Origin: Acidobacteriota bacterium
Lineage (GTDB): Bacteria; Acidobacteriota; Terriglobia; Bryobacterales; Bryobacteraceae
Length of the DNA stretch: 6,396 bases
NCBI GenBank assembly: GCA_026394095.1
Contig: JAPKYY010000124.1
Location: 1 to 6,396 of the forward strand
Reading direction: 5' to 3'
Positions within the stretch are counted from its first letter, which is position 1. Each line of letters starts with the position of its first letter. Under the pieces are notes generated by a model. It saw only the letters and a program-made list of their open reading frames with translations. It was not told the origin of the DNA and made no database searches. Position numbers and translations under genes: made by a program. Positions 1 to 6,396 of the stretch are shown here, in pieces.

Positions 1-521
1 GCCTGGGCCACATGGAGGGGGCTGCGGAGGCTGGCGGCGAGAACCTGCGTAGTGTAGCCGTAGTTTCCGTAGATGGTGCAGATGGATTCGATCAGTTCCA
101 TGCCGAGCTGGGCGATGTCATCGAGGCGGCCGACGAAGGGGCTGACGATGTAGGCACCAGCCTTGGCGGCGAGGAGAGCCTGAGCGGGCGAGAAGCAGAG
201 GGTAACGTTGGTACGTACGCCTTCTTTAGCAAATTCAGAACAGGCTTCAATGCCGTCGCGGGTGAGCGGAAGCTTGACCACGATGTTCTTGTGGATCTTG
301 GCGAGCTTGTGGCCTTCGATCACCATTTGCTTCGCTTCAGTAGAAACGACTTCAGCTGAGATGTCGCCGTCGATGATGTCGCAGATGCGAGCAACCTGCT
401 CTTCAATTGCGATACCTTCCTTGGCGATTAGCGATGGGTTGGTGGTTACGCCGTCGACGATGCCCCAGGCAACGGCTTTCTTGAGTTCATCCAGGTTTGC
501 GGTATCGAGAAAAATCTTCAT
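1..521 (-). CDS. fsa/talC: Transaldolase / fructose-6-phosphate aldolase family protein (MipB/TalC type), 3' end cut by window edge
   Basis: Class I (Schiff-base) aldolase of the small single-domain TIM-barrel transaldolase family, which moves or releases a dihydroxyacetone unit from sugar phosphates in the cytosol. The reading frame opens at ATG 521-519 and stays open to base 1, giving 173 codons plus two bases; the family is usually about 215 to 220 residues, so roughly 40 C-terminal residues lie outside. Visible family features: FLDTA with Asp6, VTTNPS with Thr26 and Asn28, Schiff-base Lys83 in VVKLPLT, and SPFVGRLDD with Arg132. Compared from memory with E. coli FsaA, the position of Gln59 is Glu57 here and that of Tyr131 is Phe129, which are the residues found in true transaldolases, so transaldolase activity is more likely than fructose-6-phosphate aldolase. 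It starts 10 bases after the FAH-family gene and has no strong Shine-Dalgarno sequence, so it is probably the last known member of the hslVU transcript. Family is sure; the exact reaction is inference. Confidence 0.93.
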   Translation of the reverse strand, partial: MKIFLDTANLDELKKAVAWGIVDGVTTNPSLIAKEGIAIEEQVARICDIIDGDISAEVVSTEAKQMVIEGHKLAKIHKNIVVKLPLTRDGIEACSEFAKEGVRTNVTLCFSPAQALLAAKAGAYIVSPFVGRLDDIAQLGMELIESICTIYGNYGYTTQVLAASLRSPLHVAQ

Positions 522-531
522 TTGAGTGGTT

Positions 532-1311
532 TTAGCCCTTGATTACTGTGTTGGTGAGCGACGCAAGTCCTTCGATTTCAATCGAGACCTGGTCGCCAGG
601 TTGCATTGGCCCCACACCTGCCGGAGTCCCAGTTGCGATCACATCGCCGGGTTCAAGTGTCAGGAATGAGCTTACGAAGGCGAGTATAGCACCCAAGTCG
701 AAGATCATCTGCGAGGCGGTACCTTCCTGTTTCAACTCGCCGTTGAGGCGGGTGCGGAGAGTAGTTTTGCTCAAATCGAAGTCTTCTTTAGCGACCATCC
801 AGGGGCCAACCGAACAGAAGGTGTCGAAGCCCTTGCCGCGGGTCCACTGGCCGTCTTTCTTTTGAAGGTCGCGGGCGGTGATGTCGTTGACGCAGGTGTA
901 ACCGAAGATGTAATCCATCGCCTGGTCTGCCGGGATGTGCCGGCCCTGTTTGCCAATGATGAGCCCGATTTCGCCTTCAAAGTCTACGCGGCTGGATTGG
1001 GGTGGATAGACGATGTTGTCACCGTGGGTGATGAGTGACGAGGGGGGCTTGAGGAAGATGAGCGGCTCTGTGGGGACGTCATTGCCGAGTTCCTTGGCGT
1101 GGTCTACGTAGTTGCGGCCAACGCAAACGATCTTGGAAGGCAAGACGGGAGGGAGAAGGCGAACGTCGGACAGCTTGTGATCTTCTGCGAAGGACTTGCT
1201 GAAAAGTGCCGGCGTCTCGATCACCTTGTCGCCGTCGAGGATGCCATAGAGGCCATGGGTGGTTGTCGGTGCTGCGTCTTTAGATAGTGCAAAGCGGATG
1301 TATTTTGTCAT
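532..1311 (-). CDS. Fumarylacetoacetate hydrolase (FAH) family protein, FAHD1-like acylpyruvase/oxaloacetate decarboxylase
   Basis: A 259-residue enzyme of the FAH superfamily, which cleaves or decarboxylates short beta-keto acids using a divalent metal, in the cytosol. The N-terminal part is followed by a catalytic FAH fold from about residue 60. [10 protein letters not shown] holds a His71/Glu74 pair corresponding to the His/Glu dyad of FAHD1. [13 protein letters not shown] with Glu112 and Glu114, plus Asp143 in VNDITARD, form the metal site. [12 protein letters not shown] (160-171), NGELKQEG and [13 protein letters not shown] (222-234) are further family hallmarks. The NGELKQEG...MIF stretch and overall pattern resemble FAHD1/YcgM (acylpyruvate hydrolase, oxaloacetate decarboxylase) more than HpcE; that choice is inference. 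A start at 1521 would add 70 basic, low-quality residues antisense to no signal and overlapping the lipoprotein gene, so I chose ATG 1311-1309. This ATG overlaps the lipoprotein stop by four bases (ATGA), typical of translational coupling. Substrate unknown. Confidence 0.95.
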   Translation of the reverse strand: MTKYIRFALSKDAAPTTTHGLYGILDGDKVIETPALFSKSFAEDHKLSDVRLLPPVLPSKIVCVGRNYVDHAKELGNDVPTEPLIFLKPPSSLITHGDNIVYPPQSSRVDFEGEIGLIIGKQGRHIPADQAMDYIFGYTCVNDITARDLQKKDGQWTRGKGFDTFCSVGPWMVAKEDFDLSKTTLRTRLNGELKQEGTASQMIFDLGAILAFVSSFLTLEPGDVIATGTPAGVGPMQPGDQVSIEIEGLASLTNTVIKG

Positions 1312-2282
1312 GGGATAAGAATCTCTACCTGGGTAGATTTTGGGCTTTCGTTTCCTTTTCGGTCTACTGCTGTGATTGCGTATCGATAGGTTTGACCATT
1401 TTTGATGGCAGCATCGCGATAGCTGGCTGCGGTTGTAGATTCGGCGACCTTTGTAAATGCGCCAGTTGTGGCGCGATAAATGCGGTAGGCGGCGAGGTCG
1501 GTTTCCTGGTTTCGTTCCCAACTCAGCTGGACTGCGTTAGGACCCGCAAGGGCTGAGAGGCCCAGTGGGGCAAGTGGTGGGAAAGTGTCGACTGGGGTAA
1601 TGCCGAGAGGCTCACTGATTTCGCTGATTGCGGATTCTTCGAGGGCCTGTACTGTGTATTGATAGGTGGTGTCGTAAGAGGCGCCGATGTCGGTGAATTT
1701 AGGTGCTTTTACCACTGCCATTTCTACAGGCTCTGCATCGGTGCTGGCCTTGCGGAATAGCTTCCACGTGATGCCGGGGCGGGGGTTGCTTTGAGTCCAA
1801 TCCAGTTCGATGCCGGCAGCTGTTGCTACCGCGCGAAGTTGGGCCGGTTTTTCGAGTGGGCCAACAACCTTGAGAGTGACGAAATTGGACCATGGGGACA
1901 CTCGCATCTTTGGATTGGCAATCCGTACGCCAAGGATGACTTCCTGGTTCGCCCAGTCTTTGGCGGGGACTTTGGTTTCGACTTTGCCGGGTTCCTTGGC
2001 CGTGGTGTCGACAGTACGCGCTGCCCCACTCCAGGTGTCCGGGTTGAAGGGCTGCGTCGGGCTGAGGCCGATTTTGAGGTCGAGTCCGCCTAGCGTCTTC
2101 TGATCGAGACCTTCCATTGTCTTGTCTGGAATCGTAAAGGTTATGAGTAGATCGGGGCCCACCTGACGGGCGCTGAGGTCTGTTACTGGAGTTGGGACTT
2201 TCAGAGCCGGAGGCAGCGGGTCGCCGACGTAGGCGCAGCCGGTGAGGGCGAGAATCGAAATGAGAGTCAGAGCGAAACGCAT
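1308..2282 (-). CDS. Fibronectin type III domain lipoprotein
   Basis: A 324-residue exported protein. The N terminus is a lipoprotein signal peptide: a short basic start (MRF), a hydrophobic stretch, and the lipobox LTGC with Cys16 as the lipidated residue; Ala at +2 does not suggest inner-membrane retention, so an outer-membrane or periplasm-facing anchor is likely if the cell is Gram-negative. A proline-rich linker (DPLPPALKVPTP) is followed by three beta-sandwich modules: a divergent Ig/FN3-like one at about 32-140, FN3 at about 144-231, and FN3 at about 234-322. The last one is the clearest, with PLAPLGLSA, VQLSWERN, YRIYR, and the YRYAITAVDRKGNES ending. There is no catalytic motif, so a binding, scaffold or envelope role is inferred. 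The ATG overlaps the hslU stop by one base (TAATG) and there is no obvious Shine-Dalgarno sequence, so translation probably depends on hslU ribosomes. The specific function is not recognised. Confidence 0.9.
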   Translation of the reverse strand: MRFALTLISILALTGCAYVGDPLPPALKVPTPVTDLSARQVGPDLLITFTIPDKTMEGLDQKTLGGLDLKIGLSPTQPFNPDTWSGAARTVDTTAKEPGKVETKVPAKDWANQEVILGVRIANPKMRVSPWSNFVTLKVVGPLEKPAQLRAVATAAGIELDWTQSNPRPGITWKLFRKASTDAEPVEMAVVKAPKFTDIGASYDTTYQYTVQALEESAISEISEPLGITPVDTFPPLAPLGLSALAGPNAVQLSWERNQETDLAAYRIYRATTGAFTKVAESTTAASYRDAAIKNGQTYRYAITAVDRKGNESPKSTQVEILIP

Positions 2283-3652
2283 TAGAGGATGTACCGGCTG
2301 AGGTCCTGATCTTTGACGATACTGGAGAGTTGTTTGCGGACGTATTCAGCGTCGATGGTGATTTTCTTCTTCTTGAGGTCCGGGCCCTCGAAAGAGATCT
2401 CTTCGAGTACTTTTTCAAGAATTGTGTGGAGGCGGCGCGCCCCGATGTTTTCAGTGGACTGATTCACTTCGGCGGCGAGCTTTGCCATTTCTTCGATGGA
2501 ATCGTCGCCGAATTTCAGCTTTATACCCTCGGTTTCAAGTAGAGCGATATATTGCTTGGTCAAAGCGTTCTTCGGCTCTTTGAGGATACGGACGAAATCT
2601 GCGTGAGTAAGGCTTTGCAACTCCACACGAATGGGGAAGCGACCCTGGAGTTCTGGAATCAGGTCTGAGGGTTTGGCGACGTGGAATGCGCCGGCGGCGA
2701 TAAACAAAATGTGGTCTGTGCGGACGAAGCCATAACGTGTGTTAACGGTGGTGCCTTCGACGATGGGGAGAATGTCGCGCTGGACCCCTTCGCGGGAAAC
2801 ATCAGGACCGGTGCCGCCTTCACGACCGGCGATCTTGTCGAGTTCGTCGAGGAATATGATGCCGTTCCGCTCGACACGGTCGAGGGCTTCTTTGGTGATC
2901 TGGTCCATATCGATGAGGCGTTCTTCTTCCTCTTCGGTAAGGTAGTCCAGGGCATCGGGCACCTTCATCTTGCGCTTCTTCATCCGGGGCCCGAAGAGGC
3001 CAGGGAGCATTTCCTGAAGGTTGGCACCCATTTCTTCCATGCCCGGAGCAGTTGCGACCTGTACTTGGGGTAGCTTCTCTTTGACGTCGATTTCGACCAT
3101 CTTGTCGTCGAGCTTGCCGGCGCGGAGTTTCTCGCGTAGCTTGTCGCGGGTTTTGTCGGCGGTCTTCTCGGTGGTCTCGGTGCCCTCAGGCAGAGGGGCG
3201 GTTAAGAGATCGAGGAGACGGTCTTCAGCATTTTGTTCAGCACGCTCGGCGACTTCGTCGAGGCGCTCTTCGCGTACGAGGTCGATTGAGATCTCGACCA
3301 GATCACGGATCATGCTTTCGACATCCCGGCCAACATAGCCGACTTCGGTGAACTTGCTGGCTTCTACTTTGAGGAAGGGCGAGTTGGCAAGCTTGGCAAG
3401 GCGGCGGGCGATTTCGGTTTTGCCGACGCCGGTTGAGCCGATCATGAGGATGTTTTTTGGCATCACCTCTTCGGCCATTTCGGGGTCGAGGCGTTGGCGG
3501 CGGATGCGGTTGCGCAAGGCGATGGCAACGGCCTTCTTTGCGTCTGCCTGGCCGACTACGTATTTGTCGAGTTCAGCGACGATTTCTCGCGGAGTAAGCT
3601 CATCGAGCAGAGGCGCATCGTCGTTTTTTAGATTGGGCAGGTAGATCACCAT
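2282..3652 (-). CDS. hslU: HslU, ATPase subunit of the HslVU (ClpYQ) protease
   Basis: AAA+ unfoldase that forms hexamers, unfolds substrates and threads them into the HslV chamber in the cytosol. The 456 residues are slightly longer than E. coli HslU (443), mostly through a longer N-terminal lead-in ([11 protein letters not shown]) before the conserved LTPREIV. Visible landmarks: Walker A GSTGVGKT (72-79), pore loop GYVG (105-108), an inserted charged I domain between about 112 and 245, Walker B IIFLDE (265-270), [11 protein letters not shown] with the probable arginine finger Arg338, sensor-2 region GARRLHT (405-411), and the C-terminal tail DLSRYIL, which in this family docks into HslV. 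All catalytic elements are intact. The start ATG 3652-3650 follows the hslV stop with no gap (TAAATG), and only a weak GAAGAA stretch lies upstream inside hslV, so translational coupling to hslV is likely. Walker A has Ser where many HslU have Pro. The function is secure. Confidence 0.98.
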   Translation of the reverse strand: MVIYLPNLKNDDAPLLDELTPREIVAELDKYVVGQADAKKAVAIALRNRIRRQRLDPEMAEEVMPKNILMIGSTGVGKTEIARRLAKLANSPFLKVEASKFTEVGYVGRDVESMIRDLVEISIDLVREERLDEVAERAEQNAEDRLLDLLTAPLPEGTETTEKTADKTRDKLREKLRAGKLDDKMVEIDVKEKLPQVQVATAPGMEEMGANLQEMLPGLFGPRMKKRKMKVPDALDYLTEEEEERLIDMDQITKEALDRVERNGIIFLDELDKIAGREGGTGPDVSREGVQRDILPIVEGTTVNTRYGFVRTDHILFIAAGAFHVAKPSDLIPELQGRFPIRVELQSLTHADFVRILKEPKNALTKQYIALLETEGIKLKFGDDSIEEMAKLAAEVNQSTENIGARRLHTILEKVLEEISFEGPDLKKKKITIDAEYVRKQLSSIVKDQDLSRYIL

Positions 3653-4192
3653 TTAGTTCAGTTCTTCGATTGTGATGTTGTGGTTTGTGTAGACGCAGAT
3701 GTCGCCCGCGATTTTCATCGAGCGTTCCACAATTTCGCGGGCACTGAGATTTGTGTTTTCGAACAAAGCGCGGGCGGCGGATATGGCAAAGGGGCCGCCG
3801 GATCCGATCGAAGCGATCGCGTCGTCTGGTTCGATTACATCGCCGTTACCTGAGAGCAGAAAGGTGCTTTCGAGGTCGGCTACGACAAGCATGGCTTCGA
3901 GGTGCCGGAGCATCTTGTCGGTTCGCCAGTCTTTGGCGAGTTCGACGGCCGAGCGTGGAAGCTGACCATTGTGTTGTTCCAGTTTGGCTTCAAAGCGGGC
4001 AAATAGACTGAAGGCGTCGGCTGTTGAGCCGGCAAAGCCAGCGAGAATCTTGCCGTTATAGAGGCGGCGGAGTTTACGGGCTCCGCTTTTGAGAACTTCA
4101 GAGCCCTGCGTCACCTGGCCGTCGCCAGCCATGACGACCTTGCCTTCGCGGCGCACGCTCAGGATTGTGGTCGATCGTATCCGTTGTTTCAT
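3653..4192 (-). CDS. hslV: HslV, proteolytic subunit of the HslVU (ClpQY) protease
   Basis: Threonine peptidase related to proteasome beta subunits; two hexameric rings form the chamber closed by HslU. The 179-residue product starts [15 protein letters not shown]. By alignment with the E. coli protein (MTTIVSVRR), the catalytic N-terminal threonine is Thr8, so a seven-residue propeptide must be removed by self-processing. Other hallmarks are [64 protein letters not shown] and the C-terminal [16 protein letters not shown]. It is complete and shows no missing active-site residues. It is the first gene of a tight five-gene minus-strand cluster and is preceded by a good ribosome binding site. Its start is only 33 bases from the divergent molybdenum hydroxylase start, so its promoter probably lies inside the start of that gene. 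I did not see a convincing heat-shock type promoter. Confidence 0.98.
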   Translation of the reverse strand: MKQRIRSTTILSVRREGKVVMAGDGQVTQGSEVLKSGARKLRRLYNGKILAGFAGSTADAFSLFARFEAKLEQHNGQLPRSAVELAKDWRTDKMLRHLEAMLVVADLESTFLLSGNGDVIEPDDAIASIGSGGPFAISAARALFENTNLSAREIVERSMKIAGDICVYTNHNITIEELN

Positions 4193-4212
4193 TCCAAACT
4201 CCAGTGTAAGAT
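4184..4212 (+). promoter_or_regulatory. Possible promoter of the molybdenum hydroxylase operon (weak)
   Basis: A TTGTTT at 4184-4189 and a TAAGAT at 4207-4212 are separated by exactly 17 bases. They match the sigma-70 consensus at 3 of 6 and 4 of 6 positions. If real, transcription would begin near 4219-4220 and leave a leader of only about six bases before the ATG at 4226, which fits the lack of a Shine-Dalgarno sequence there. The -35 box would overlap the first codons of hslV on the other strand. The match is weak and could be chance; the site is listed because the divergent gap leaves little other room. Confidence 0.25.
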
Positions 4213-4225
4213 CAATGGCATCCCT
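4193..4225. other. Divergent intergenic gap of 33 bases
   Basis: This is the only non-coding stretch besides the ten bases at 522-531. It separates the hslV start (minus strand) from the molybdenum hydroxylase start (plus strand). It holds the hslV ribosome binding site and the weak TAAGAT box. No inverted repeat or terminator-like stem is visible. Two complete promoters cannot fit in it, so control elements must extend into one or both genes. Confidence 0.85.
4199..4204 (-). promoter_or_regulatory. Ribosome binding site of hslV
   Basis: Read on the minus strand, CTGGAG lies six bases before the ATG at 4192-4190. The GGAG core and spacing are near ideal. This is the only strong Shine-Dalgarno sequence seen in the minus-strand cluster, which fits hslV being the entry point for ribosomes and the later genes being translationally coupled. 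It also supports the chosen hslV start. Confidence 0.7.
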
Positions 4226-4681
4226 ATGATTGAACTCAAAGTCAACGGTCAGGCGCGCAAGTTTGACGGCGATGGCGATATGCCTCTGCTGTGGTACCTC
4301 CGGGAAGAGCTTTCTCTAACCGGTTCGAAGTTTGGATGTGGCATGGGTCTGTGTGGTGCATGTACGGTGCATCGCAATGGCGAAGCGATTCGAAGCTGTG
4401 TCACTCCGGTGAAAGATGTCGCCGGAAAAGACATCACCACGATCGAGGGTTTGAGCCCGAATGGAACGCATCCCTGCCAGGTGGCATGGGAAAAGCACGG
4501 TGTGGCGCAGTGTGGCTATTGCCAGGCTGGCCAGATCATGCAGGCGGCCTCGCTGCTTAAGAAGACGCCAAAGCCGACTGACGATCAGATTGATGCGGCG
4601 ATGAACGGCAATATCTGCCGTTGTGGCACCTACACGCGTATCCGTGCAGCAGTGAAGTCGGCAGCGGGGGTGAAAGCATAA
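4226..4681 (+). CDS. (2Fe-2S)-binding small subunit of a xanthine dehydrogenase-family molybdenum hydroxylase (IorA-like)
   Basis: Electron-transfer subunit of an IorAB-type hydroxylase: it takes electrons from the molybdenum site through two [2Fe-2S] clusters. In 151 residues it has the usual two domains. The N-terminal plant-ferredoxin-like domain has [11 protein letters not shown] plus a later Cys (Cys38, 43, 46, 58). The C-terminal helical domain has [11 protein letters not shown] and [11 protein letters not shown] (Cys96, 99, 131, 133). An extra Cys84 in HPCQ sits where the family often has valine, and it is not an expected ligand. There is no signal peptide, so it is probably folded in the cytosol and exported attached to the Tat-bearing large subunit. 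I chose ATG 4226 because MIELKVNGQ matches the family N terminus; a start at 4184 would overlap hslV and add 14 unrelated residues. No clear Shine-Dalgarno sequence precedes it. The stop overlaps the next start by one base. Confidence 0.95.
   Translation: MIELKVNGQARKFDGDGDMPLLWYLREELSLTGSKFGCGMGLCGACTVHRNGEAIRSCVTPVKDVAGKDITTIEGLSPNGTHPCQVAWEKHGVAQCGYCQAGQIMQAASLLKKTPKPTDDQIDAAMNGNICRCGTYTRIRAAVKSAAGVKA
4666..4672 (+). promoter_or_regulatory. Likely ribosome binding site of the large subunit gene
   Basis: GGGGGTG lies eight bases before the ATG at 4681, inside the end of the small subunit gene. It supports the 4681 start over the in-frame Met codon at 4786, which lies closer to the twin-arginine motif but lacks a comparable site. 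Confidence 0.5.
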
Positions 4682-6396
4682 TGTCGAATATCAACTACGG
4701 TGAGAGCCGTCAGGCTCCCGAGAGAATTTCTGAAACGACAAAGCTGGCCAAGCAAGCCTATTCGCAATACGACCAGAGCGTGCAGATGCTCGATCGTCGG
4801 GGATTTGTCGGTACGGTGTTGTCAGCCAGCGCGCTTGTTCTGGGTGTGAGCGTGACTTCGAGTGAAGCGACTGCGGCCCCTACAACCTGGGAGCCGAGTG
4901 TGTACCTGGGCTTTGAGGCCAATGGCACGGTTGTGATTATGGCGCATCGCAGCGAAATGGGCACCAGCAGCAGAACGACGCTGCCGATGATGCTGGCCGA
5001 TGAACTGGAAGCCGACTGGAAGAAAGTGCGTGTTGAGCAGGCACTCGGTAATGAGAAGTATGGCTCGCAGAATACCGACGGGTCGTGCTCAGTGCGTGAC
5101 TTTGGCGCTGCGATGCACAAGGCAGGCGCTACGGCCCGTACGATGTTTGAGCGCGCTGCGGCCCAGAAGTGGGGTTGCCAGCCTGGCGACGTTGCCGCCT
5201 CGCAAAGCAAGGTTGTCAATGGCAAGACCAAGCAGACGCTGACCTACGCTGAACTGCTGCCCGTTGCGATGAAGATGGAAGTGCCTAAAGAGCACGAGCT
5301 TCGCTACAAGACGCCCGACCAGTACAAGCTGATTGGCAAGAAGGTGCCGATGCTTGACGATCACGACATTGTGATCGGTAAAGCAACTTACGGTATGGAT
5401 GCCAAAATGCCTGGCATGCTCTATGCGATGGTGGAGCGGCCACCGGTGTATGGCAGCAAGGTGAAGAGCTTTGACAATGCAGCGGCATTGCAGGTGAAGG
5501 GTGTTACGCAGACGGTTGAGCTGCCGATGTTCAAGGCACCTCATTTGTTCCAGCAATTGGGTGGCGTGGCCGTGCTCGGCAACAGCACCTGGGCGGTAAT
5601 GCAGGGACGAAAGAAGCTGAAGATCGACTGGGAACAAAGCCCGCATCAGGGTTACAACTCGGCCGATGAAAAGAAGTTTCTACTCGACTCTGTGCAGAAG
5701 CCTGGCAAGGTAGTGCGCAATCGCGGTGACGTAGATGCGGCCTTCGCCAAGTCTGCCAAGACGCATGAAGCAAACTACTATGCTCCGCTACTGTCGCATG
5801 CTCCGATGGAGCCGCCGGTTGCCGTGGCTGAGTTTAAAAACGGCAAGGTAGAAACATGGTGCCCGACGCAGAATCCGCAGGCAGTGCAGGATGCAGTAGC
5901 TGCGGCAATGGGGATTCCGAAGACCGACGTGATCTGCCATGTGACTTTGCTTGGCGGTGGCTTTGGCCGCAAGTCAAAGCCTGATTATGTGGTGGAAGCA
6001 GCGTTGCTGTCGAAGGCAACCGGTAAGCCAGTGAAGGTAGTCTGGACTCGCGAAGACGACATCAAGTTCGACTACTATCACACCGTATCGGGCATGCACA
6101 TGAAGGCTGGTATGGATGCCGATGGGAAGCTGAATTCGTGGTTATTCCGCTCGGCGTTTCCGCCGATTGCTTCAACTTTTGCTCCCGGTGCACAATACGG
6201 TGCCGAGTTTGAAGTGGGTATGGGCCTGAACGAATTGCCATACGATGTGCCAAACATCCGTGGTGAGTATCTGCCAGCTCCGTATCTAGTTCGCCTCGGC
6301 TGGATGCGCGCTGTATCTCATGTTTACAATGCGTTTGGCTTCGACAGGTTCCTCGATGAGCTGGCCGCTATGAACAACACGGATTACGTTACCTAT
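4681..6396 (+). CDS. Molybdopterin-binding large subunit of a xanthine dehydrogenase-family hydroxylase (IorB-like), 3' end cut by window edge
   Basis: Catalytic subunit that would hydroxylate an aldehyde or N-heterocycle with water at a molybdenum cofactor. The frame is open from ATG 4681 to the window end (572 codons); family members are commonly above 700 residues, so the C-terminal part, including the expected catalytic glutamate, is not visible. Residues 37-66 look like a Tat signal: LDRRGFVG, a hydrophobic run, then an ATAA cleavage region. About 36 polar residues come before the RR pair, an unusually long lead. Downstream are SEMGTSSRTTLPMMLADELEADW (family signature split around 90-112), HAPMEPPVAVAEF (373-385), a TQNPQ element, and the cofactor-contact loop LGGGFGRKSKPD (424-435). 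Later, LVRLGWMRAVSHVYNAF matches the family's helix region. It overlaps the small subunit gene by one base (TAATG). Only the IorB-like family can be stated; isoquinoline itself need not be the substrate. Confidence 0.93.
   Translation, partial: MSNINYGESRQAPERISETTKLAKQAYSQYDQSVQMLDRRGFVGTVLSASALVLGVSVTSSEATAAPTTWEPSVYLGFEANGTVVIMAHRSEMGTSSRTTLPMMLADELEADWKKVRVEQALGNEKYGSQNTDGSCSVRDFGAAMHKAGATARTMFERAAAQKWGCQPGDVAASQSKVVNGKTKQTLTYAELLPVAMKMEVPKEHELRYKTPDQYKLIGKKVPMLDDHDIVIGKATYGMDAKMPGMLYAMVERPPVYGSKVKSFDNAAALQVKGVTQTVELPMFKAPHLFQQLGGVAVLGNSTWAVMQGRKKLKIDWEQSPHQGYNSADEKKFLLDSVQKPGKVVRNRGDVDAAFAKSAKTHEANYYAPLLSHAPMEPPVAVAEFKNGKVETWCPTQNPQAVQDAVAAAMGIPKTDVICHVTLLGGGFGRKSKPDYVVEAALLSKATGKPVKVVWTREDDIKFDYYHTVSGMHMKAGMDADGKLNSWLFRSAFPPIASTFAPGAQYGAEFEVGMGLNELPYDVPNIRGEYLPAPYLVRLGWMRAVSHVYNAFGFDRFLDELAAMNNTDYVTY

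Noticed and set aside
12..525. Two plus-strand open frames opposite the transaldolase-family gene
   Set aside because: The minus-strand frame gives a full match to the family with its Schiff-base lysine; the plus-strand products are its shadow.
522..531. Possible terminator between the FAH-family and transaldolase genes
   Set aside because: The ten bases are too short and show no stem followed by a T run on the minus strand.
1312..1521. N-terminal extension of the FAH-family gene to a start at 1521 (70 extra residues)
   Set aside because: The added residues are Arg/Lys/Ser-rich and unlike the family, and they lie out of frame over the lipoprotein's clear FN3 module; the ATGA overlap start at 1311 fits the family N terminus.
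1699..2418. 239-residue minus-strand open frame over the lipoprotein and the end of hslU
   Set aside because: The product is Arg/Ser/Pro-rich with no domain, and it overlaps two convincing genes in another frame.
2681..3073. 130-residue plus-strand open frame opposite hslU
   Set aside because: It is fully antisense to a strongly conserved gene, has no recognisable domain or ribosome binding site, and is expected by chance in GC-biased coding DNA.
3804..3822. Palindromic GATC-rich patch (CGATCG and GCGATCGC close together)
   Set aside because: It lies inside conserved hslV codons for Ala-Ile-Ala-Ser-Ile-Gly and is explained by codon use; it does not recur elsewhere in the window.
4217..4245. 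Minus-strand sigma-70 promoter for hslV using TTGACT (complement of 4240-4245)
   Set aside because: The -35-like box matches 5 of 6, but at 17-base spacing the -10 position reads GATGCC, which is not a usable match. It is kept only as a remark in the divergent-promoter finding.
4758..5646. Minus-strand open frames opposite the large subunit gene
   Set aside because: The plus-strand frame shows a continuous molybdopterin-subunit sequence; the antisense products are low-complexity and have no motif.

Overview
The window is a densely coded bacterial chromosome segment with no RNA gene, insertion sequence, CRISPR array or long repeat that I can see. By eye the GC content is moderate, in the mid-50s percent. 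A soil bacterium of the Acidobacteriota type is a reasonable guess. It rests on HslVU sequence style, a fibronectin-III lipoprotein beside hslU, and a Tat-exported IorB-like molybdenum hydroxylase, but nothing here proves the phylum.

Left part (bases 1 to 4192, minus strand): five genes packed head to tail, in transcription order hslV, hslU, a fibronectin type III lipoprotein, a fumarylacetoacetate hydrolase (FAH) family enzyme, and a transaldolase / fructose-6-phosphate aldolase family gene cut by the left window edge. The junctions are extremely tight: TAA directly followed by ATG, a one-base TAATG overlap, a four-base ATGA overlap, and a ten-base gap. This strongly suggests one transcript with translational coupling. 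HslV and HslU form a cytosolic ATP-dependent protease. The lipoprotein is exported and probably membrane-anchored. The last two genes encode small-molecule enzymes: an acylpyruvate or oxaloacetate type C-C hydrolase/decarboxylase and a C3-transfer aldolase.

Right part (bases 4226 to 6396, plus strand): a divergent two-gene unit for a xanthine-dehydrogenase-family molybdenum hydroxylase of the IorAB (isoquinoline 1-oxidoreductase-like) type. The small subunit carries two [2Fe-2S] clusters. The large molybdopterin subunit has an internal-looking Tat signal and runs off the right edge. The two genes overlap by one base (TAATG). The complex probably works in the periplasm or on the outer face of the inner membrane, with the small subunit co-exported through the large subunit's signal. 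Its substrate cannot be told from sequence.

The two units diverge from only 33 bases (4193 to 4225), so at least one promoter must overlap coding sequence. I found no clearly new system. The points most worth a second look are the five-gene hslVU operon, the transaldolase-like active-site residues in a gene normally annotated as fructose-6-phosphate aldolase, the compressed divergent promoter region, and the extended N terminus ahead of the Tat motif.
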